Assembly: GCF_013113835.1 (NCBI RefSeq)
Contig: NZ_VTYQ01000003.1
Coordinates: 372,001 to 436,000, forward strand
Reading direction: 5' to 3'
DNA from: Vibrio sp. RE88
GTDB taxonomy: Bacteria; Pseudomonadota; Gammaproteobacteria; Enterobacterales; Vibrionaceae
Length of the DNA stretch: 64,000 nt
Made by a program: the position numbers and the translations under genes
Notes under the pieces: generated by a model
Told to the model about the DNA's origin: nothing
The model's database searches: none
Seen by the model: only the letters and a program-made list of their open reading frames with translations
In this document: one piece after another, positions 29,241 to 39,176 of the stretch
Position numbering within the stretch: the first letter of the stretch is position 1
Layout of the letters: every line of letters starts with the position of its first letter

Positions 29241-29589
29241 AGGACTCTCTCACTCCAGTATCGGGCCTTAAAAACTAAAATTCAGTTGAAAGATTCAACT
29301 TTCAGCGTAAAAAATTGATGAAAGTTAATATTCTTTCAAATTTTTTTGTTATTATTGGCTATTATCGTTATCCTTTGCAGGCCCACAATCTCATTGTTGC
29401 TGTTATTTACAATTTAAGCAACTCTCGGGACCCTTCTGCAGCGGATGCAAGAGCAGTGAGCGGGAATCACTGCTGTCTTTTATACGGAATTCGAAGTTTT
29501 TTTGACCAAGATTAGTACGCAGCCTTTTGAGCTTCGTCTATTCTTGTGATTAATTTTTTATCCTAATTGATTATTACAGGTAGTCACTC
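29241..29589. other. yfbV-ackA intergenic region
   Basis: 349 bp with an AT-rich core and T tracts (29310-29355), then a structured segment at 29425-29485 described separately. Small frames inside it show no ribosome site. Confidence 0.6.
29452..29474 (+). promoter_or_regulatory. hairpin in the ackA 5' leader
   Basis: AGCAGTGA pairs perfectly with TCACTGCT around GCGGGAA and is followed by GTCTTTTATA. A competing TGCA...TGCA pair lies just upstream (29437-29450). It ends about 115 nt before the ackA start. It could be a leader regulatory structure, attenuator or upstream terminator. No known riboswitch class is recognised. Confidence 0.5.
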
Positions 29590-30786
29590 ATGTCTAAGCT
29601 AGTTTTAGTTTTAAACTGCGGTAGTTCTTCTCTTAAGTTCGCGATTGTCGATGCAGAAAACGGCAACGAGCACCTAACAGGTCTTGCTGAATGTCTTCAC
29701 CTTCCTGAAGCACGTATCAAATGGAAACTGGATGGTAAGCACGAAGCACAACTAGGTGAAGGTGCAGCACACGATGAAGCGCTTTCTTTCATCGTAGAAA
29801 CTATTCTTGCTTCTAAGCCAGAACTTGCAGATCAGCTAAAAGCAGTTGGTCACCGTGTTGTACACGGCGGTGAGAAGTTCACTCAATCTGCTCTTATCAC
29901 TGACGACGTTCTTAAAGGTATCGAAGACTGTGCGACACTAGCACCTCTTCATAACCCAGCGGCTATCATCGGTATTAAAGCGGCTCAAAAAGCATTCCCT
30001 AGCCTGCCAATGTCAGCGGTATTCGATACGGCTTTCCACCAGTCTATGCCAGAAGAAGCGTACCTATACGCACTTCCATACAACCTGTACAAAGAGCACG
30101 GTATCCGTCGTTACGGTATGCACGGTACATCTCACCTATTCATCGCTCGCGAAGCAGCTGAGCGTCTAGGTAAGCCTGCAGACGAACTAAACATCATCAA
30201 CTGTCACCTAGGTAACGGCGCTTCTGTTTGTGCAATCAAGAACGGTAAGTCTGTCGATACTTCAATGGGTCTAACTCCACTTGAAGGTCTAGTAATGGGT
30301 ACGCGTTGTGGTGATATCGATCCTGCGATCATCTTCCACCTACACGACGCACTTGGTTACTCTGTAGAGCAAATCAACACTATGCTTACTAAAGAGTCTG
30401 GCCTTGCTGGTCTGACTGAAGTGACATCTGACTGCCGTTTCGTTGAAGACAACTACGGTGAGAAAGAAGAAGCAACTCGCGCGATGGACGTATTCTGCCA
30501 CCGCCTAGCGAAATACGTGGCTGGTTACACTGCGACTCTAGAAGGTCGTCTAGACGCGATCGTATTCACAGGTGGTATCGGTGAGAACTCTGGTCCAATC
30601 CGCGAGATGGTTCTTAACCGTCTAGGCGTATTCGGTATCGAAGTTGACAGTGAGGCTAACCTGAAAGCACGTTTTGGCGGCGAAGGTACTATCACTACAG
30701 CTGACAGCCGCATCCCAGCGATGGTTATCTCTACTAACGAAGAGCTCGTTATCGCTGAAGACACTGCACGTCTAGCAGGTCTTTAA
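29590..30786 (+). CDS. ackA: acetate kinase
   Basis: A 398-residue enzyme converting acetyl phosphate and ADP to acetate and ATP. Family motifs are intact: [12 protein letters not shown] at the N-terminus, [34 protein letters not shown] and [10 protein letters not shown] near the C-terminus. The tracts of CTA and GGT codons indicate a highly expressed gene, as for ald and pta. AGG lies 8 nt upstream of the ATG. It pairs with pta downstream, but a hairpin sits between them. Confidence 0.98.
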   Translation: MSKLVLVLNCGSSSLKFAIVDAENGNEHLTGLAECLHLPEARIKWKLDGKHEAQLGEGAAHDEALSFIVETILASKPELADQLKAVGHRVVHGGEKFTQSALITDDVLKGIEDCATLAPLHNPAAIIGIKAAQKAFPSLPMSAVFDTAFHQSMPEEAYLYALPYNLYKEHGIRRYGMHGTSHLFIAREAAERLGKPADELNIINCHLGNGASVCAIKNGKSVDTSMGLTPLEGLVMGTRCGDIDPAIIFHLHDALGYSVEQINTMLTKESGLAGLTEVTSDCRFVEDNYGEKEEATRAMDVFCHRLAKYVAGYTATLEGRLDAIVFTGGIGENSGPIREMVLNRLGVFGIEVDSEANLKARFGGEGTITTADSRIPAMVISTNEELVIAEDTARLAGL

Positions 30787-30793
30787 TTGACTC

Positions 30794-30821
30794 AACCGGC
30801 TGACTTTTAAGTCAGCCGGTT
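30794..30821 (+). terminator. strong hairpin between ackA and pta
   Basis: AACCGGCTGACTT pairs with AAGTCAGCCGGTT (13 bp, 2-nt loop as written) and is followed by TTCTTAC. The T tract is short, so termination may be partial, giving a polarity step between the two genes. Confidence 0.75.
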
Positions 30822-30906
30822 TTCTTACTAAGGGGCGTAACTCCTATTCCATCTCAGGGAATACGAAGTTGGGCTTTTATCTAAAATAGCTAAAGGTACT
30901 CTACGA

Positions 30907-33051
30907 ATGTCTCGTACTATTATGCTTATCCCTGCCAGCGCTGGTGTTGGTCTTACTAGTGTAAGCATGGGTGTTCTTCGCGCAATGGAGCGCAAAGGCG
31001 TTAAGGTTTCTTTCTACAAGCCAATTTGTCAGCCACGTTCAGGTGGTGATCAACCAGATCTGACTTCAACGATCGTTGGTTATAACAGCGATATGAAGAT
31101 CGGTGAACCTTTGGCAATGTCTGTAGCTGAGAGCCTGATTGGTAACGACAACATGGATGAGCTACTGGAAACAGTAGTAGAGCGTTACAACCAGATCAAC
31201 AAAGACGCAGACGTTACGTTGATTGAAGGTCTTGTACCTACTCGTAAGCACCCGTTTGCGAACCAAGTGAACGCGGAAATCGCGGCAACACTTGGTGCAG
31301 AGATCGTACTTGTTGCGACACCGGGTACAGATAACCCTGCGCAGCTTAAAGAACGTATCGAAGTCGCATGTTCGAACTTCGGCGGTACTAAGAACAAGAA
31401 TATCTCCGGCGTAATCATCAACAAGCTTAACGCTCCAGTTGATGAAGCAGGCCGTACTCGCCCAGACCTGTCAGAAATCTTTGATGATGCAGACAGCGCG
31501 AAGCAAAACGAAATGAAAGTGATGGAGATCTTTAACACATCTCCAATCCGCGTTCTTGGTTGCGTGCCATGGAGCATCGATCTGATCGCTACTCGTGCAA
31601 TCGATATGGCGAAGCACCTCAATGCTGACATCATCAACGAAGGTGATATCAACACTCGTCGTATCAAGAGCATCACGTTCTGTGCACGTTCACTACCAAA
31701 CATGATTGAGCACTTTAAGCATGGCTCTCTATTGGTAACCTCTGCGGACCGTCCAGACGTAATCGTTGCAGCAGCACTTGCAGCAATGAATGGTGTGGAT
31801 ATTGGTGCGGTTCTTCTGACGGGTGGCTACGACATTCCTGAAGAAATCGTTGGTCTTTGTAAGCCAGCGTTCGACACTGGCCTTCCAATCTTCAAAGCAC
31901 AGGGCAACACTTGGCAGACATCTCTGAACTTACAGAGCTTCAGCCTTGAAGTACCTGAAGATGATAAAGAGCGTATCGAGTTCATCAACGAACACGTTGC
32001 TGGCCACATTGATGGCAACTGGATTGAGTCTATGACGGAAGGCACTCAAAAGTCTCGCCGTCTAAGCCCACCAGCATTCCGTTACCAGCTTACTGAGTTC
32101 GCTCGTCGTGCAGGTAAACGCATCGTTCTGCCTGAAGGTGACGAACCTCGCACAGTAAAAGCGGCAGCTATCTGTGCCGAGCGTGGCATTGCAGAATGTG
32201 TACTTTTGGGTAACCCAGAAGAGATCAAGCGTGTTGCTGCGCAGCAAGGTGTTGAACTTGGTGCAGGTGTTCAGATCATTGATTCTGACGCGATCCGTGA
32301 AAACTACGTTGCTCGTTTAGTTGAACTACGTGGTGCGAAAGGCATGACGGAAGTTGTTGCTCGTGAGAAGCTACAAGACTCTGTATTCCTAGGCACTATG
32401 ATGCTTGAGAACAACGAAGTTGACGGTCTGGTTTCTGGTGCTGTTCATACAACAGCAAACACGATTGTACCGCCATTCCAGATCATCAAGACTGCACCAA
32501 ACGCGTCTATCGTGTCTTCAGTATTCTTCATGCTTCTGCCTGATCAAGTACTGGTTTACGGTGACTGTGCAATCAACCCAGATCCAACGGCTGAACAGCT
32601 TGCTGAAATCGCTATCCAATCGGCGGATTCTGCAGCGGCATTTGGTATCGATCCTCGTGTTGCAATGATCTCATACTCTACTGGTGAATCTGGTAAAGGC
32701 GCAGACGTTGATAAAGTACGTGAAGCGACGAAACTGGCTCAAGAGAAGCGTCCTGATCTTGTCATCGATGGTCCTCTTCAGTACGACGCGGCTATCATGG
32801 AAAACGTGGCAGCATCTAAAGCGCCAAACTCTCCAGTAGCAGGTAAAGCGACCGTATTTGTATTCCCAGATCTAAACACGGGTAACACAACATACAAGGC
32901 GGTACAACGTTCAGCAGACCTAGTCTCTATCGGTCCAATGCTGCAAGGTATGCGCAAGCCTGTAAACGACTTGTCTCGCGGTGCACTAGTAGACGATATT
33001 GTTTACACAATCGCACTGACGGCAATTCAGGCAGACCAAGAGCAAAACTAA
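30907..33051 (+). CDS. pta: phosphate acetyltransferase (long type)
   Basis: A 714-residue class II enzyme converting acetyl-CoA and phosphate to acetyl phosphate. An N-terminal BioD-like P-loop domain ([18 protein letters not shown], first 20 residues) is followed by a DRTGG domain (about 220-340) and the C-terminal PTA/PTB catalytic domain (about 385-705, with [17 protein letters not shown] and [10 protein letters not shown]). Length matches E. coli Pta. The 120-bp gap to ackA leaves room for its own promoter. Confidence 0.98.
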   Translation: MSRTIMLIPASAGVGLTSVSMGVLRAMERKGVKVSFYKPICQPRSGGDQPDLTSTIVGYNSDMKIGEPLAMSVAESLIGNDNMDELLETVVERYNQINKDADVTLIEGLVPTRKHPFANQVNAEIAATLGAEIVLVATPGTDNPAQLKERIEVACSNFGGTKNKNISGVIINKLNAPVDEAGRTRPDLSEIFDDADSAKQNEMKVMEIFNTSPIRVLGCVPWSIDLIATRAIDMAKHLNADIINEGDINTRRIKSITFCARSLPNMIEHFKHGSLLVTSADRPDVIVAAALAAMNGVDIGAVLLTGGYDIPEEIVGLCKPAFDTGLPIFKAQGNTWQTSLNLQSFSLEVPEDDKERIEFINEHVAGHIDGNWIESMTEGTQKSRRLSPPAFRYQLTEFARRAGKRIVLPEGDEPRTVKAAAICAERGIAECVLLGNPEEIKRVAAQQGVELGAGVQIIDSDAIRENYVARLVELRGAKGMTEVVAREKLQDSVFLGTMMLENNEVDGLVSGAVHTTANTIVPPFQIIKTAPNASIVSSVFFMLLPDQVLVYGDCAINPDPTAEQLAEIAIQSADSAAAFGIDPRVAMISYSTGESGKGADVDKVREATKLAQEKRPDLVIDGPLQYDAAIMENVAASKAPNSPVAGKATVFVFPDLNTGNTTYKAVQRSADLVSIGPMLQGMRKPVNDLSRGALVDDIVYTIALTAIQADQEQN

Positions 33052-33073
33052 GCTTTATTGGTTTATGTTAATG

Positions 33074-33107
33074 AAAAAGCAGCAGTATTTTACTGCTGCT
33101 TTTTTTT
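33074..33107 (+). terminator. rho-independent terminator after pta
   Basis: GCAGCAGTA pairs with TACTGCTGC around TTT, extended by five A-T pairs and ended with eight T. It lies just before a GGDEF gene. Confidence 0.93.
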
Positions 33108-33131
33108 GTTGCTACACTTACCCCAAACGTC

Positions 33132-34154
33132 ATGCTTGGGTTTCAAATGTCAGTAAAGCTATTTTCCTCACAAGCCTCACTCGAACAAAATGTTCTGAAA
33201 ATCACCAGCTTTTTTCTGGCGATCACAGGCACTGGCTTTACGATTGTTAACTTTTTTTTCTGGGACTTACCAAAATTCGGTGTTATCGACTCTGTCTACA
33301 CCGCTATTTGTATCTATGTGTATTTGAGAATCGAATTTGGTCACTACAGACCTTGGCATTCGGCGCTACTGATTTCCGGCCTCACTGCCCTACTTATCTA
33401 CAGCATGGCAGTTGCGGATGGCTACTCTGTTCTGGTTTTTTGGGCATTTTGTTTCCCTGCTTTGTATCATATATTTTTTAATCGCTATATCGCTTCGGCC
33501 ATCACATTCGCCTTCTATTTGGTTGCGATTTCTATCCTTGCTTCATATCCACCACTAATCAACTCGACACCCTATACCTTGGTCAACTTCACCATCCCTT
33601 ACTTTCTAATTTGGGCAATCTCTTTTGTTCATGAAGATATGCAAACCAAAATCAAAGGCAAACTCAGTGACGCTGCCCTCCTCGACCCATTGACGGGCGT
33701 AAAAAATCGCTTAGCTCTTGAAGCCGACACGTCTAACAATCCGGATTTAGCTCACAATCACTTCCTTGTGCACTTTGATCTCGACCACTTTAAACAAGTC
33801 AATGACAACTATGGCCATGCAGCAGGTGACACTGTATTAAAAATGGTCGCTCAAATCGTAGGTCAGCAAGTACATCAAGATTCATTTTATCGAGTTGGCG
33901 GCGAAGAGTTTTGCACCATTTTTTCAGCGCCCGACAAAGAAAGCGCGTTCAGCATTGCCAACGCACTGAGAGAGAAGTTAAGTCAAACATCAATATCGAT
34001 TGGAGATCAAACTCTGCAAGTGACGCTGAGTGGAGGATTATGCGAATTGGTCGTCGAGGAAGGTATCGTCCGAATTGACGAAACTATGAAGATAACAGAT
34101 GCGGCCCTGTACCAAGCGAAAGAACAGGGCCGTAATCAGATTATTGCTATTTAA
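33132..34154 (+). CDS. membrane-bound diguanylate cyclase (GGDEF)
   Basis: A 340-residue protein with about six hydrophobic segments in residues 22-166 and no recognised sensor domain, then a GGDEF domain (about 172-340). The A-site is GGEEF at 256-260, preceded by LDPLTGVKNR and FDLDHFKQVNDNYGHAAGD, so c-di-GMP synthesis is expected. The inhibitory RxxD site is not intact: the four residues at that spacing are V-H-Q-D. Start uncertain: ATG at 33132 or 33147, neither with a good ribosome site. Its stop overlaps the stop of the convergent reductase by 3 bp. Confidence 0.9.
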   Translation: MLGFQMSVKLFSSQASLEQNVLKITSFFLAITGTGFTIVNFFFWDLPKFGVIDSVYTAICIYVYLRIEFGHYRPWHSALLISGLTALLIYSMAVADGYSVLVFWAFCFPALYHIFFNRYIASAITFAFYLVAISILASYPPLINSTPYTLVNFTIPYFLIWAISFVHEDMQTKIKGKLSDAALLDPLTGVKNRLALEADTSNNPDLAHNHFLVHFDLDHFKQVNDNYGHAAGDTVLKMVAQIVGQQVHQDSFYRVGGEEFCTIFSAPDKESAFSIANALREKLSQTSISIGDQTLQVTLSGGLCELVVEEGIVRIDETMKITDAALYQAKEQGRNQIIAI

Positions 34155-35095
34155 ATGCTCTCTCGGCCGTGAGCAGATTCTAGGTCAAGCTCGGGGCCTT
34201 TTGGAACCACTTGCGTCGGGTTGATTCCTGTGTGGCTAAAGTAGTAATGACGCTTGATGTGATAAAAGTCGGTCGTTTCTGCAATCCCTTCTACCTGATA
34301 CAACTCTTTCATATACCCGTGCAAGTTTGGATAGTCGGCAATGCGCTTTTTATTGCATTTGAAGTGGCCGACATACACGGCATCAAACCGAATCAATGTC
34401 GTAAACAATCGCCAATCCGCTTCAGTGATAACATTACCAGCAAGATAACGGTGAGTTGCTAAGTGCGTGTCTATCCGATCAAGCGCTTCAAACAAATTGT
34501 CGTAAGCTTCTTCGTAAGCTTCCTGAGCCGTTGCAAACCCGCAACGATATACGCCATTATTCACGTTGGGATATATGTAATCATTCCACTCGTCCACCAA
34601 CGCTCTTAACTCATCCGGGTAGTAGTCATCTTGATTAGCCGTGAGTTCGTTAAACTCTGAGTTAAGCATGCGGATAATCTCTGAAGACTCGTTGCTCACT
34701 ATCGTATTGTGCTTTTTATCCCACAGCACTGGCACCGTAACGCGCCCCGTGTAATCTGATTTAGCTTGAGTGTAGATTTGGTGCATTCGAGTATGCCCAA
34801 ATAAAGGCTCAGGCAAGCCCATTTGCCAACCCTCTCCCATCATATCTGGGCACACCACAGTCACGTCAATATGCTCTTCTAACTTTTTCAGTTTTCGGAA
34901 TATGAGGGTACGATGGGCCCACGGGCAAGCGAGCGATACGTATAAATGATAGCGGCCTGATTCAGGCTGAAACTTGGCGTTAGGCTTGTTTTCCACCCAT
35001 TCTCGAAACCCAGCATCTTCTCGGACAAACTTACCGCCGCTGGTTTTAGTGTCATACCAAACGTCTTGCCATTTACCTTCTACTAACTTGCCCAT
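34151..35095 (-). CDS. glutathionyl-hydroquinone reductase (YqjG/ECM4 family)
   Basis: A 314-residue Xi-class glutathione transferase that reduces glutathionyl-hydroquinones. The catalytic motif SLACPWAHRTLIFRKL puts the active Cys at 57. The C-terminal helical GST domain contains the WNDYIYPNVNNGVYRCGFA signature region. Three terminal bases are shared with the convergent GGDEF gene. Two terminators separate it from the opp operon upstream, so it needs a promoter within 35096-35133. Confidence 0.93.
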   Translation of the reverse strand: MGKLVEGKWQDVWYDTKTSGGKFVREDAGFREWVENKPNAKFQPESGRYHLYVSLACPWAHRTLIFRKLKKLEEHIDVTVVCPDMMGEGWQMGLPEPLFGHTRMHQIYTQAKSDYTGRVTVPVLWDKKHNTIVSNESSEIIRMLNSEFNELTANQDDYYPDELRALVDEWNDYIYPNVNNGVYRCGFATAQEAYEEAYDNLFEALDRIDTHLATHRYLAGNVITEADWRLFTTLIRFDAVYVGHFKCNKKRIADYPNLHGYMKELYQVEGIAETTDFYHIKRHYYFSHTGINPTQVVPKGPELDLESAHGRESI

Positions 35096-35133
35096 ATCAC
35101 ACTCTCAACTGATTAATATCTATGGACTAAGTA

Positions 35134-35175
35134 TAAAAAAAGCCAGCTTACTCTAAAGCAGAATAAGTTGGCTTT
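35134..35175 (-). terminator. second terminator downstream of oppF
   Basis: On the minus strand AAAGCCAACTTA pairs with TAAGCTGGCTTT (12 bp, one G-T pair) and is followed by a T run. It lies 22 bp past the first terminator and 40 bp before the reductase start. Confidence 0.8.
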
Positions 35176-35196
35176 GTTGTTCGAATTATTTGAAGT

Positions 35197-35230
35197 AAAA
35201 AAAGCGCGACTCCCGAAGGACGCCGCGCTT
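35197..35230 (-). terminator. first terminator downstream of oppF
   Basis: On the minus strand a GC-rich stem of about 12 bp with one bulged G closes on a TTCG tetraloop and is followed by seven T. Confidence 0.88.
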
Positions 35231-35253
35231 AAGCCCGTCACAGGCTGAATCGG

Positions 35254-36246
35254 CTAGACACTGACATGCAGGCAAGATACGGCATGAACATCACTGCCCT
35301 GTATAGACGGTTTCGTATTAGCACACGCTTCTGTTGCCTGAGGGCAACGAGTACGGAATACACAACCAGACGGCGGGCTGATTGGAGATGGTAGATCACC
35401 TTCCAGCATTTCGATCTGCTTATTGCGTTCAAGGTGCGGATCAGGAATTGGCACCGCAGACATCAAAGCACGTGTGTAAGGGTGCTTAGGATCAGCGAAC
35501 AGTGATTCGGCTTCACCCAGTTCAACAGCATTACCCAAATACATAACCAATACGCGGTCAGAGATATGTTTAACTACTGATAAATCGTGTGCGATAAAGA
35601 CCAAGGATAGCCCTAGCTCTTTTTGCAGCTCTTTCAGAAGGTTCACTACCTGAGCCTGAATAGACACATCCAAAGCAGAAACTGGCTCATCACAGATGAT
35701 CATCTTAGGCTTGAGGATAAGTGCACGAGCGATACCAATTCGCTGACACTGACCACCTGAGAACTCGTGTGGGTAGCGGTTGATTACGTTAGGCAGAAGA
35801 CCAACCTTGGCCATCATCTCTTTAACGCGATCTTTTACTTCTTCTTTTGACAACTCAGGATAGAAAGTTTCCAAAGGCTCGGCGATGATGTCCCCAACCG
35901 TCATACGCGGGTTAAGCGATGCTAGCGGATCTTGGAAGATCATCTGAATTTCTTTACGCGTTTCGCGGCGCTGCACGTCTTGCATCTTAGTCAGATCTTG
36001 ACCCAGCCAAACCACTTCACCATCTGTCGCTTCAACCAAACCGATAATGGCGCGTGCAAACGTCGATTTACCACAACCCGACTCACCTACTACACCTAAT
36101 GTTTCACCTTCATAAAGGCGAACATTAACACCGTCAACGGCTTTCAGGTTCGATGGCTTAGACCAAGGCCAAGCGGACTTGGACGCAATGCTGAAATGAA
36201 CTTTAAGATCCGATACATCCAGAATTAATTTTTTATCTGCACTCAT
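35254..36246 (-). CDS. oppF: OppF, oligopeptide ABC transporter ATPase
   Basis: A 330-residue ATPase with Walker A GESGCGKST, signature FSGGQCQR, Walker B IICDEPVSALD and the C-terminal oligopeptide/dipeptide extension with Cys residues (CVFRTRCPQATEAC) that may bind an iron-sulfur cluster in the family. Start at 36246 (MSADKKL), overlapping the oppD stop as ATGA; the longer frame to 36276 lies inside oppD. Last gene of oppABCDF. Confidence 0.95.
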   Translation of the reverse strand: MSADKKLILDVSDLKVHFSIASKSAWPWSKPSNLKAVDGVNVRLYEGETLGVVGESGCGKSTFARAIIGLVEATDGEVVWLGQDLTKMQDVQRRETRKEIQMIFQDPLASLNPRMTVGDIIAEPLETFYPELSKEEVKDRVKEMMAKVGLLPNVINRYPHEFSGGQCQRIGIARALILKPKMIICDEPVSALDVSIQAQVVNLLKELQKELGLSLVFIAHDLSVVKHISDRVLVMYLGNAVELGEAESLFADPKHPYTRALMSAVPIPDPHLERNKQIEMLEGDLPSPISPPSGCVFRTRCPQATEACANTKPSIQGSDVHAVSCLHVSV

Positions 36247-37214
36247 TTTTCCCAAGCCTCCCATTCTGAAAAACATGCACGCTGACGACCATCACCAAAT
36301 GGTGTCAGGATTGGCGCTTCACGCTTACAACGATCCATAACACGGTGACAACGCTCTTGATACGGACAACCAGTTGGCAGACGTAGCAAGTTTGGCGGGT
36401 TACCCGGAATCGTCGGCAAAATCTCACCTTCCGTATCTAAACGAGGGATGGCTTTGAGTAGGCCTTCAGCATAAGGGTGGCTTGGTTTGTAGAAGATTTC
36501 ATCGACAGTACCGTACTCCATCGTACGGCCAGCATACATAACAAGCACTTTGTCACATGACCCAGCAACCACACCCAGATCGTGAGTGATCATTATGATG
36601 GCTGTATTGAATTCATCTTTCAGCTCATTAAGCAGATCCATAATCTGCGCTTGAACGGTTACGTCCAGTGCCGTTGTCGGTTCATCTGCAATCAGTAGTT
36701 TAGGACGACATAGTAATGCCATCGCGATCATTACACGCTGACGCATACCGCCTGAAAACTCATGCGGATACATAGTGATACGCTTACGTGCTTCCGGAAT
36801 CTTCACGGCTTCAAGCATGCGTACCGACTCTTCAAACGCTTCTGCTTTACCCATACCTTTGTGAAGCATCAGTACTTCCATTAGCTGGTCGCTGACTTTC
36901 ATGTATGGATTCAAAGACGTCATTGGGTCCTGAAAGATCATCGCGATCTGTTCAGCACGTACTTTATTCAGTTCTTTTTCTGGAAGGTTAAGGATTTCCT
37001 TACCTTCAAATTTAGCACTACCAGAGATAATGCCGTTTTTTGCCAGCAATCCCATGATAGAGAATACTGTTTGCGATTTTCCTGAACCAGATTCACCCAC
37101 GATACCGAGAGTTTCGCCTTGGTTCAGAGAAAAGTTTAGATCGTTAACTGCGGTAACAATACCATCTTGAGTGGTAAATTCGACACGCAGATCTTTGACA
37201 TCTAATAAGCTCAT
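36243..37214 (-). CDS. oppD: OppD, oligopeptide ABC transporter ATPase
   Basis: A 323-residue ATPase with GESGSGKSQ Walker A, FSGGMRQR signature and LLIADEPTTALDV Walker B, then the C-terminal CPYQERCHRVMDRC cluster. Two adjacent ATGs exist (37217, 37214); the second gives better spacing from AAGGAAG. Heterodimer partner of OppF. Imports oligopeptides for nutrition and murein-peptide recycling. Confidence 0.95.
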   Translation of the reverse strand: MSLLDVKDLRVEFTTQDGIVTAVNDLNFSLNQGETLGIVGESGSGKSQTVFSIMGLLAKNGIISGSAKFEGKEILNLPEKELNKVRAEQIAMIFQDPMTSLNPYMKVSDQLMEVLMLHKGMGKAEAFEESVRMLEAVKIPEARKRITMYPHEFSGGMRQRVMIAMALLCRPKLLIADEPTTALDVTVQAQIMDLLNELKDEFNTAIIMITHDLGVVAGSCDKVLVMYAGRTMEYGTVDEIFYKPSHPYAEGLLKAIPRLDTEGEILPTIPGNPPNLLRLPTGCPYQERCHRVMDRCKREAPILTPFGDGRQRACFSEWEAWEK

Positions 37215-37261
37215 CATTGCTTCCTTAATCTTTATAGATTTTATAATTTATTGCTTTTTAC

Positions 37262-38164
37262 TTATCTGTCTTTTGGATCCAGCGCATCGCGCAGACCGTC
37301 ACCGACGTAGTTGAAACAGAACAAAGTTACAACCATGAACGCCGCTGGGAATGTTAGCTGCCAAATAGCAACTTCCATCGTTTGTGCACCCTCTTGAAGT
37401 AGTGCGCCCCAGCTTGTCATCGGCTCCTGGACACCAAGACCAAGGAAGGATAGGAATGACTCAGTCAGAATCATGCTTGGGATTAGCAGCGTCGAGTATA
37501 CGGCTACAATACCCAGAACGTTTGGAACAATGTGACGAGTGATAATTTTCCACTTGCTCACACCACAAACATGGGCTGCTTCAATGAACTCTTTGCTACG
37601 TAGACTAAGGGTTTGACCACGTACGATACGCGCCATATCCAGCCATGCAATTGCACCGATCGCAACGAAGATCAAGATGATATTACGACCGAAGAAGGTA
37701 ACCAGTACGATAACTAGGAACATGAATGGTACAGCGTACAGGATTTCCAGAATACGCATCATGATACGATCCACTTTACCGCCGATGAAGCCAGAAGCCG
37801 CACCGTAAAGCGTACCAATCAGTACCGCAACCAACGCGCCCATAACACCAACCATCAACGAGATTCGGCCACCGATAAGTGTACGCACGTATAGATCTCG
37901 GCCTAGGCTATCAGTACCAAACCAATGATCTACACTTGGACCTACATGCATTGCATACCAGTCTGTGTCATCGTAGGCATAAGGGGCGATCATTGGCAGA
38001 ACAATAACCGCCAATGTCATTACAAATAGGATAAACAAGCTCACCATTGCCGCTTTGTTACGCATAAAGCGGATACGGGCGTCTTGCCATAAACTGCGAC
38101 CTTCGATCTCTAAGTTTTCAGAGAACTTCTCAATCGCTTCAAGGTTTTCTTTTTTCGTTAACAT
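37262..38164 (-). CDS. oppC: OppC, oligopeptide ABC permease
   Basis: A 300-residue inner-membrane permease with the cytoplasmic N-terminal tail typical of OppC, six membrane segments and the EAA loop (EFIEAAHVCGVSKWKIITRHIVPN). Start at the ATG 38164 (MLTKKEN), with AGGGAAG upstream; the track to 38170 would begin at a TTG. 15 bp after oppB. Confidence 0.95.
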   Translation of the reverse strand: MLTKKENLEAIEKFSENLEIEGRSLWQDARIRFMRNKAAMVSLFILFVMTLAVIVLPMIAPYAYDDTDWYAMHVGPSVDHWFGTDSLGRDLYVRTLIGGRISLMVGVMGALVAVLIGTLYGAASGFIGGKVDRIMMRILEILYAVPFMFLVIVLVTFFGRNIILIFVAIGAIAWLDMARIVRGQTLSLRSKEFIEAAHVCGVSKWKIITRHIVPNVLGIVAVYSTLLIPSMILTESFLSFLGLGVQEPMTSWGALLQEGAQTMEVAIWQLTFPAAFMVVTLFCFNYVGDGLRDALDPKDR

Positions 38165-38179
38165 AACCAAACTTCCCTG

Positions 38180-39100
38180 TTAGTAGCGAATTTTCGGGTC
38201 AATCATTGCAAGTAAGATATCTACAATCGCGTTGAATAAAATGAATAGGAAACCAATCAGAATGGTTACACCCATTACTAGCGAGTAGTCACGGTTAAAT
38301 GCAGCGTTAACGAAAAGCTTACCGATACCTGGCAGGCCGAAGATAGTTTCAATAACTACCGAACCTGTGATGATACCTACGAATGCTGGGCCCATGTAAG
38401 ACACAACAGGGAGAAGTGCTGGCTTAAGAGCATGCTTTACAATGATGTAGCGGTAACTTAGACCTTTTGCACGAGCAGTACGGATAAAGTTACTGTTCAG
38501 TGTTTCAATCATCGAACCACGTGTAATACGGGCGAATGTCGCTACGTAAAGTAAAGACATACCAATGACAGGAAGTACAAGATACTTAAAGCCACCGTCA
38601 TGCCAGCCACCCGCAGGGAAGATATTCCAGTGCAGGGAGAATAGATAAATCAGAGCTGGGGCCAGTACAAACGATGGCATTACAACCCCTAGCATTGCAG
38701 TCGACATTATGGTGTAGTCGACCCAAGTATTCTGCTTCAGCGCAGCAATGGTTCCGACGGTCACCCCCATAATCACGGTAAAGATAAAGGCGATAAAACC
38801 AACCTTTGCCGATACTGGAAGCGCCACCGAGATTAGCTCATTTACAGAGTAATCTAGGTACTTAAATGACGGTCCGAAATCACCTTGTAGAACGTTGGTC
38901 AAATAAGTGGTGTATTGCTCAAATACTGGCTTATCCAGGCCGTATTTAGCTTCGATGTTTGCCATAACTTCTGGCGGAAGAGGACGCTCGCTCGAGAAAG
39001 GGTTACCCGGTGCGAAACGCATTAGAAAGAAAGATACTGTGATCAATACCAACATAGTTGGGATCGCTTCAAATATCCTTTTTGCGATGAATTTAAGCAT
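38180..39100 (-). CDS. oppB: OppB, oligopeptide ABC permease
   Basis: A 306-residue permease, partner of OppC. It begins MLKFIAKRIFEAIPTMLVLI and carries the EAA loop (FIRTARAKGLSYRYIIVKHALKP) with six membrane segments. It is the second gene of the operon, 136 bp after oppA, with a strong hairpin in that gap. Confidence 0.96.
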   Translation of the reverse strand: MLKFIAKRIFEAIPTMLVLITVSFFLMRFAPGNPFSSERPLPPEVMANIEAKYGLDKPVFEQYTTYLTNVLQGDFGPSFKYLDYSVNELISVALPVSAKVGFIAFIFTVIMGVTVGTIAALKQNTWVDYTIMSTAMLGVVMPSFVLAPALIYLFSLHWNIFPAGGWHDGGFKYLVLPVIGMSLLYVATFARITRGSMIETLNSNFIRTARAKGLSYRYIIVKHALKPALLPVVSYMGPAFVGIITGSVVIETIFGLPGIGKLFVNAAFNRDYSLVMGVTILIGFLFILFNAIVDILLAMIDPKIRY

Positions 39101-39176
39101 AAACTCACTCTTTCAGTCTGTGACGGTTAAAAAGAAAAGGATCAGCCCATATTCCATAAATTTGGACTGAAATAAG

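Noticed and set aside
29315..29515. 66-codon plus-strand frame upstream of ackA
   Set aside because: No ribosome site, and it runs through the leader hairpin; better explained as untranslated leader.
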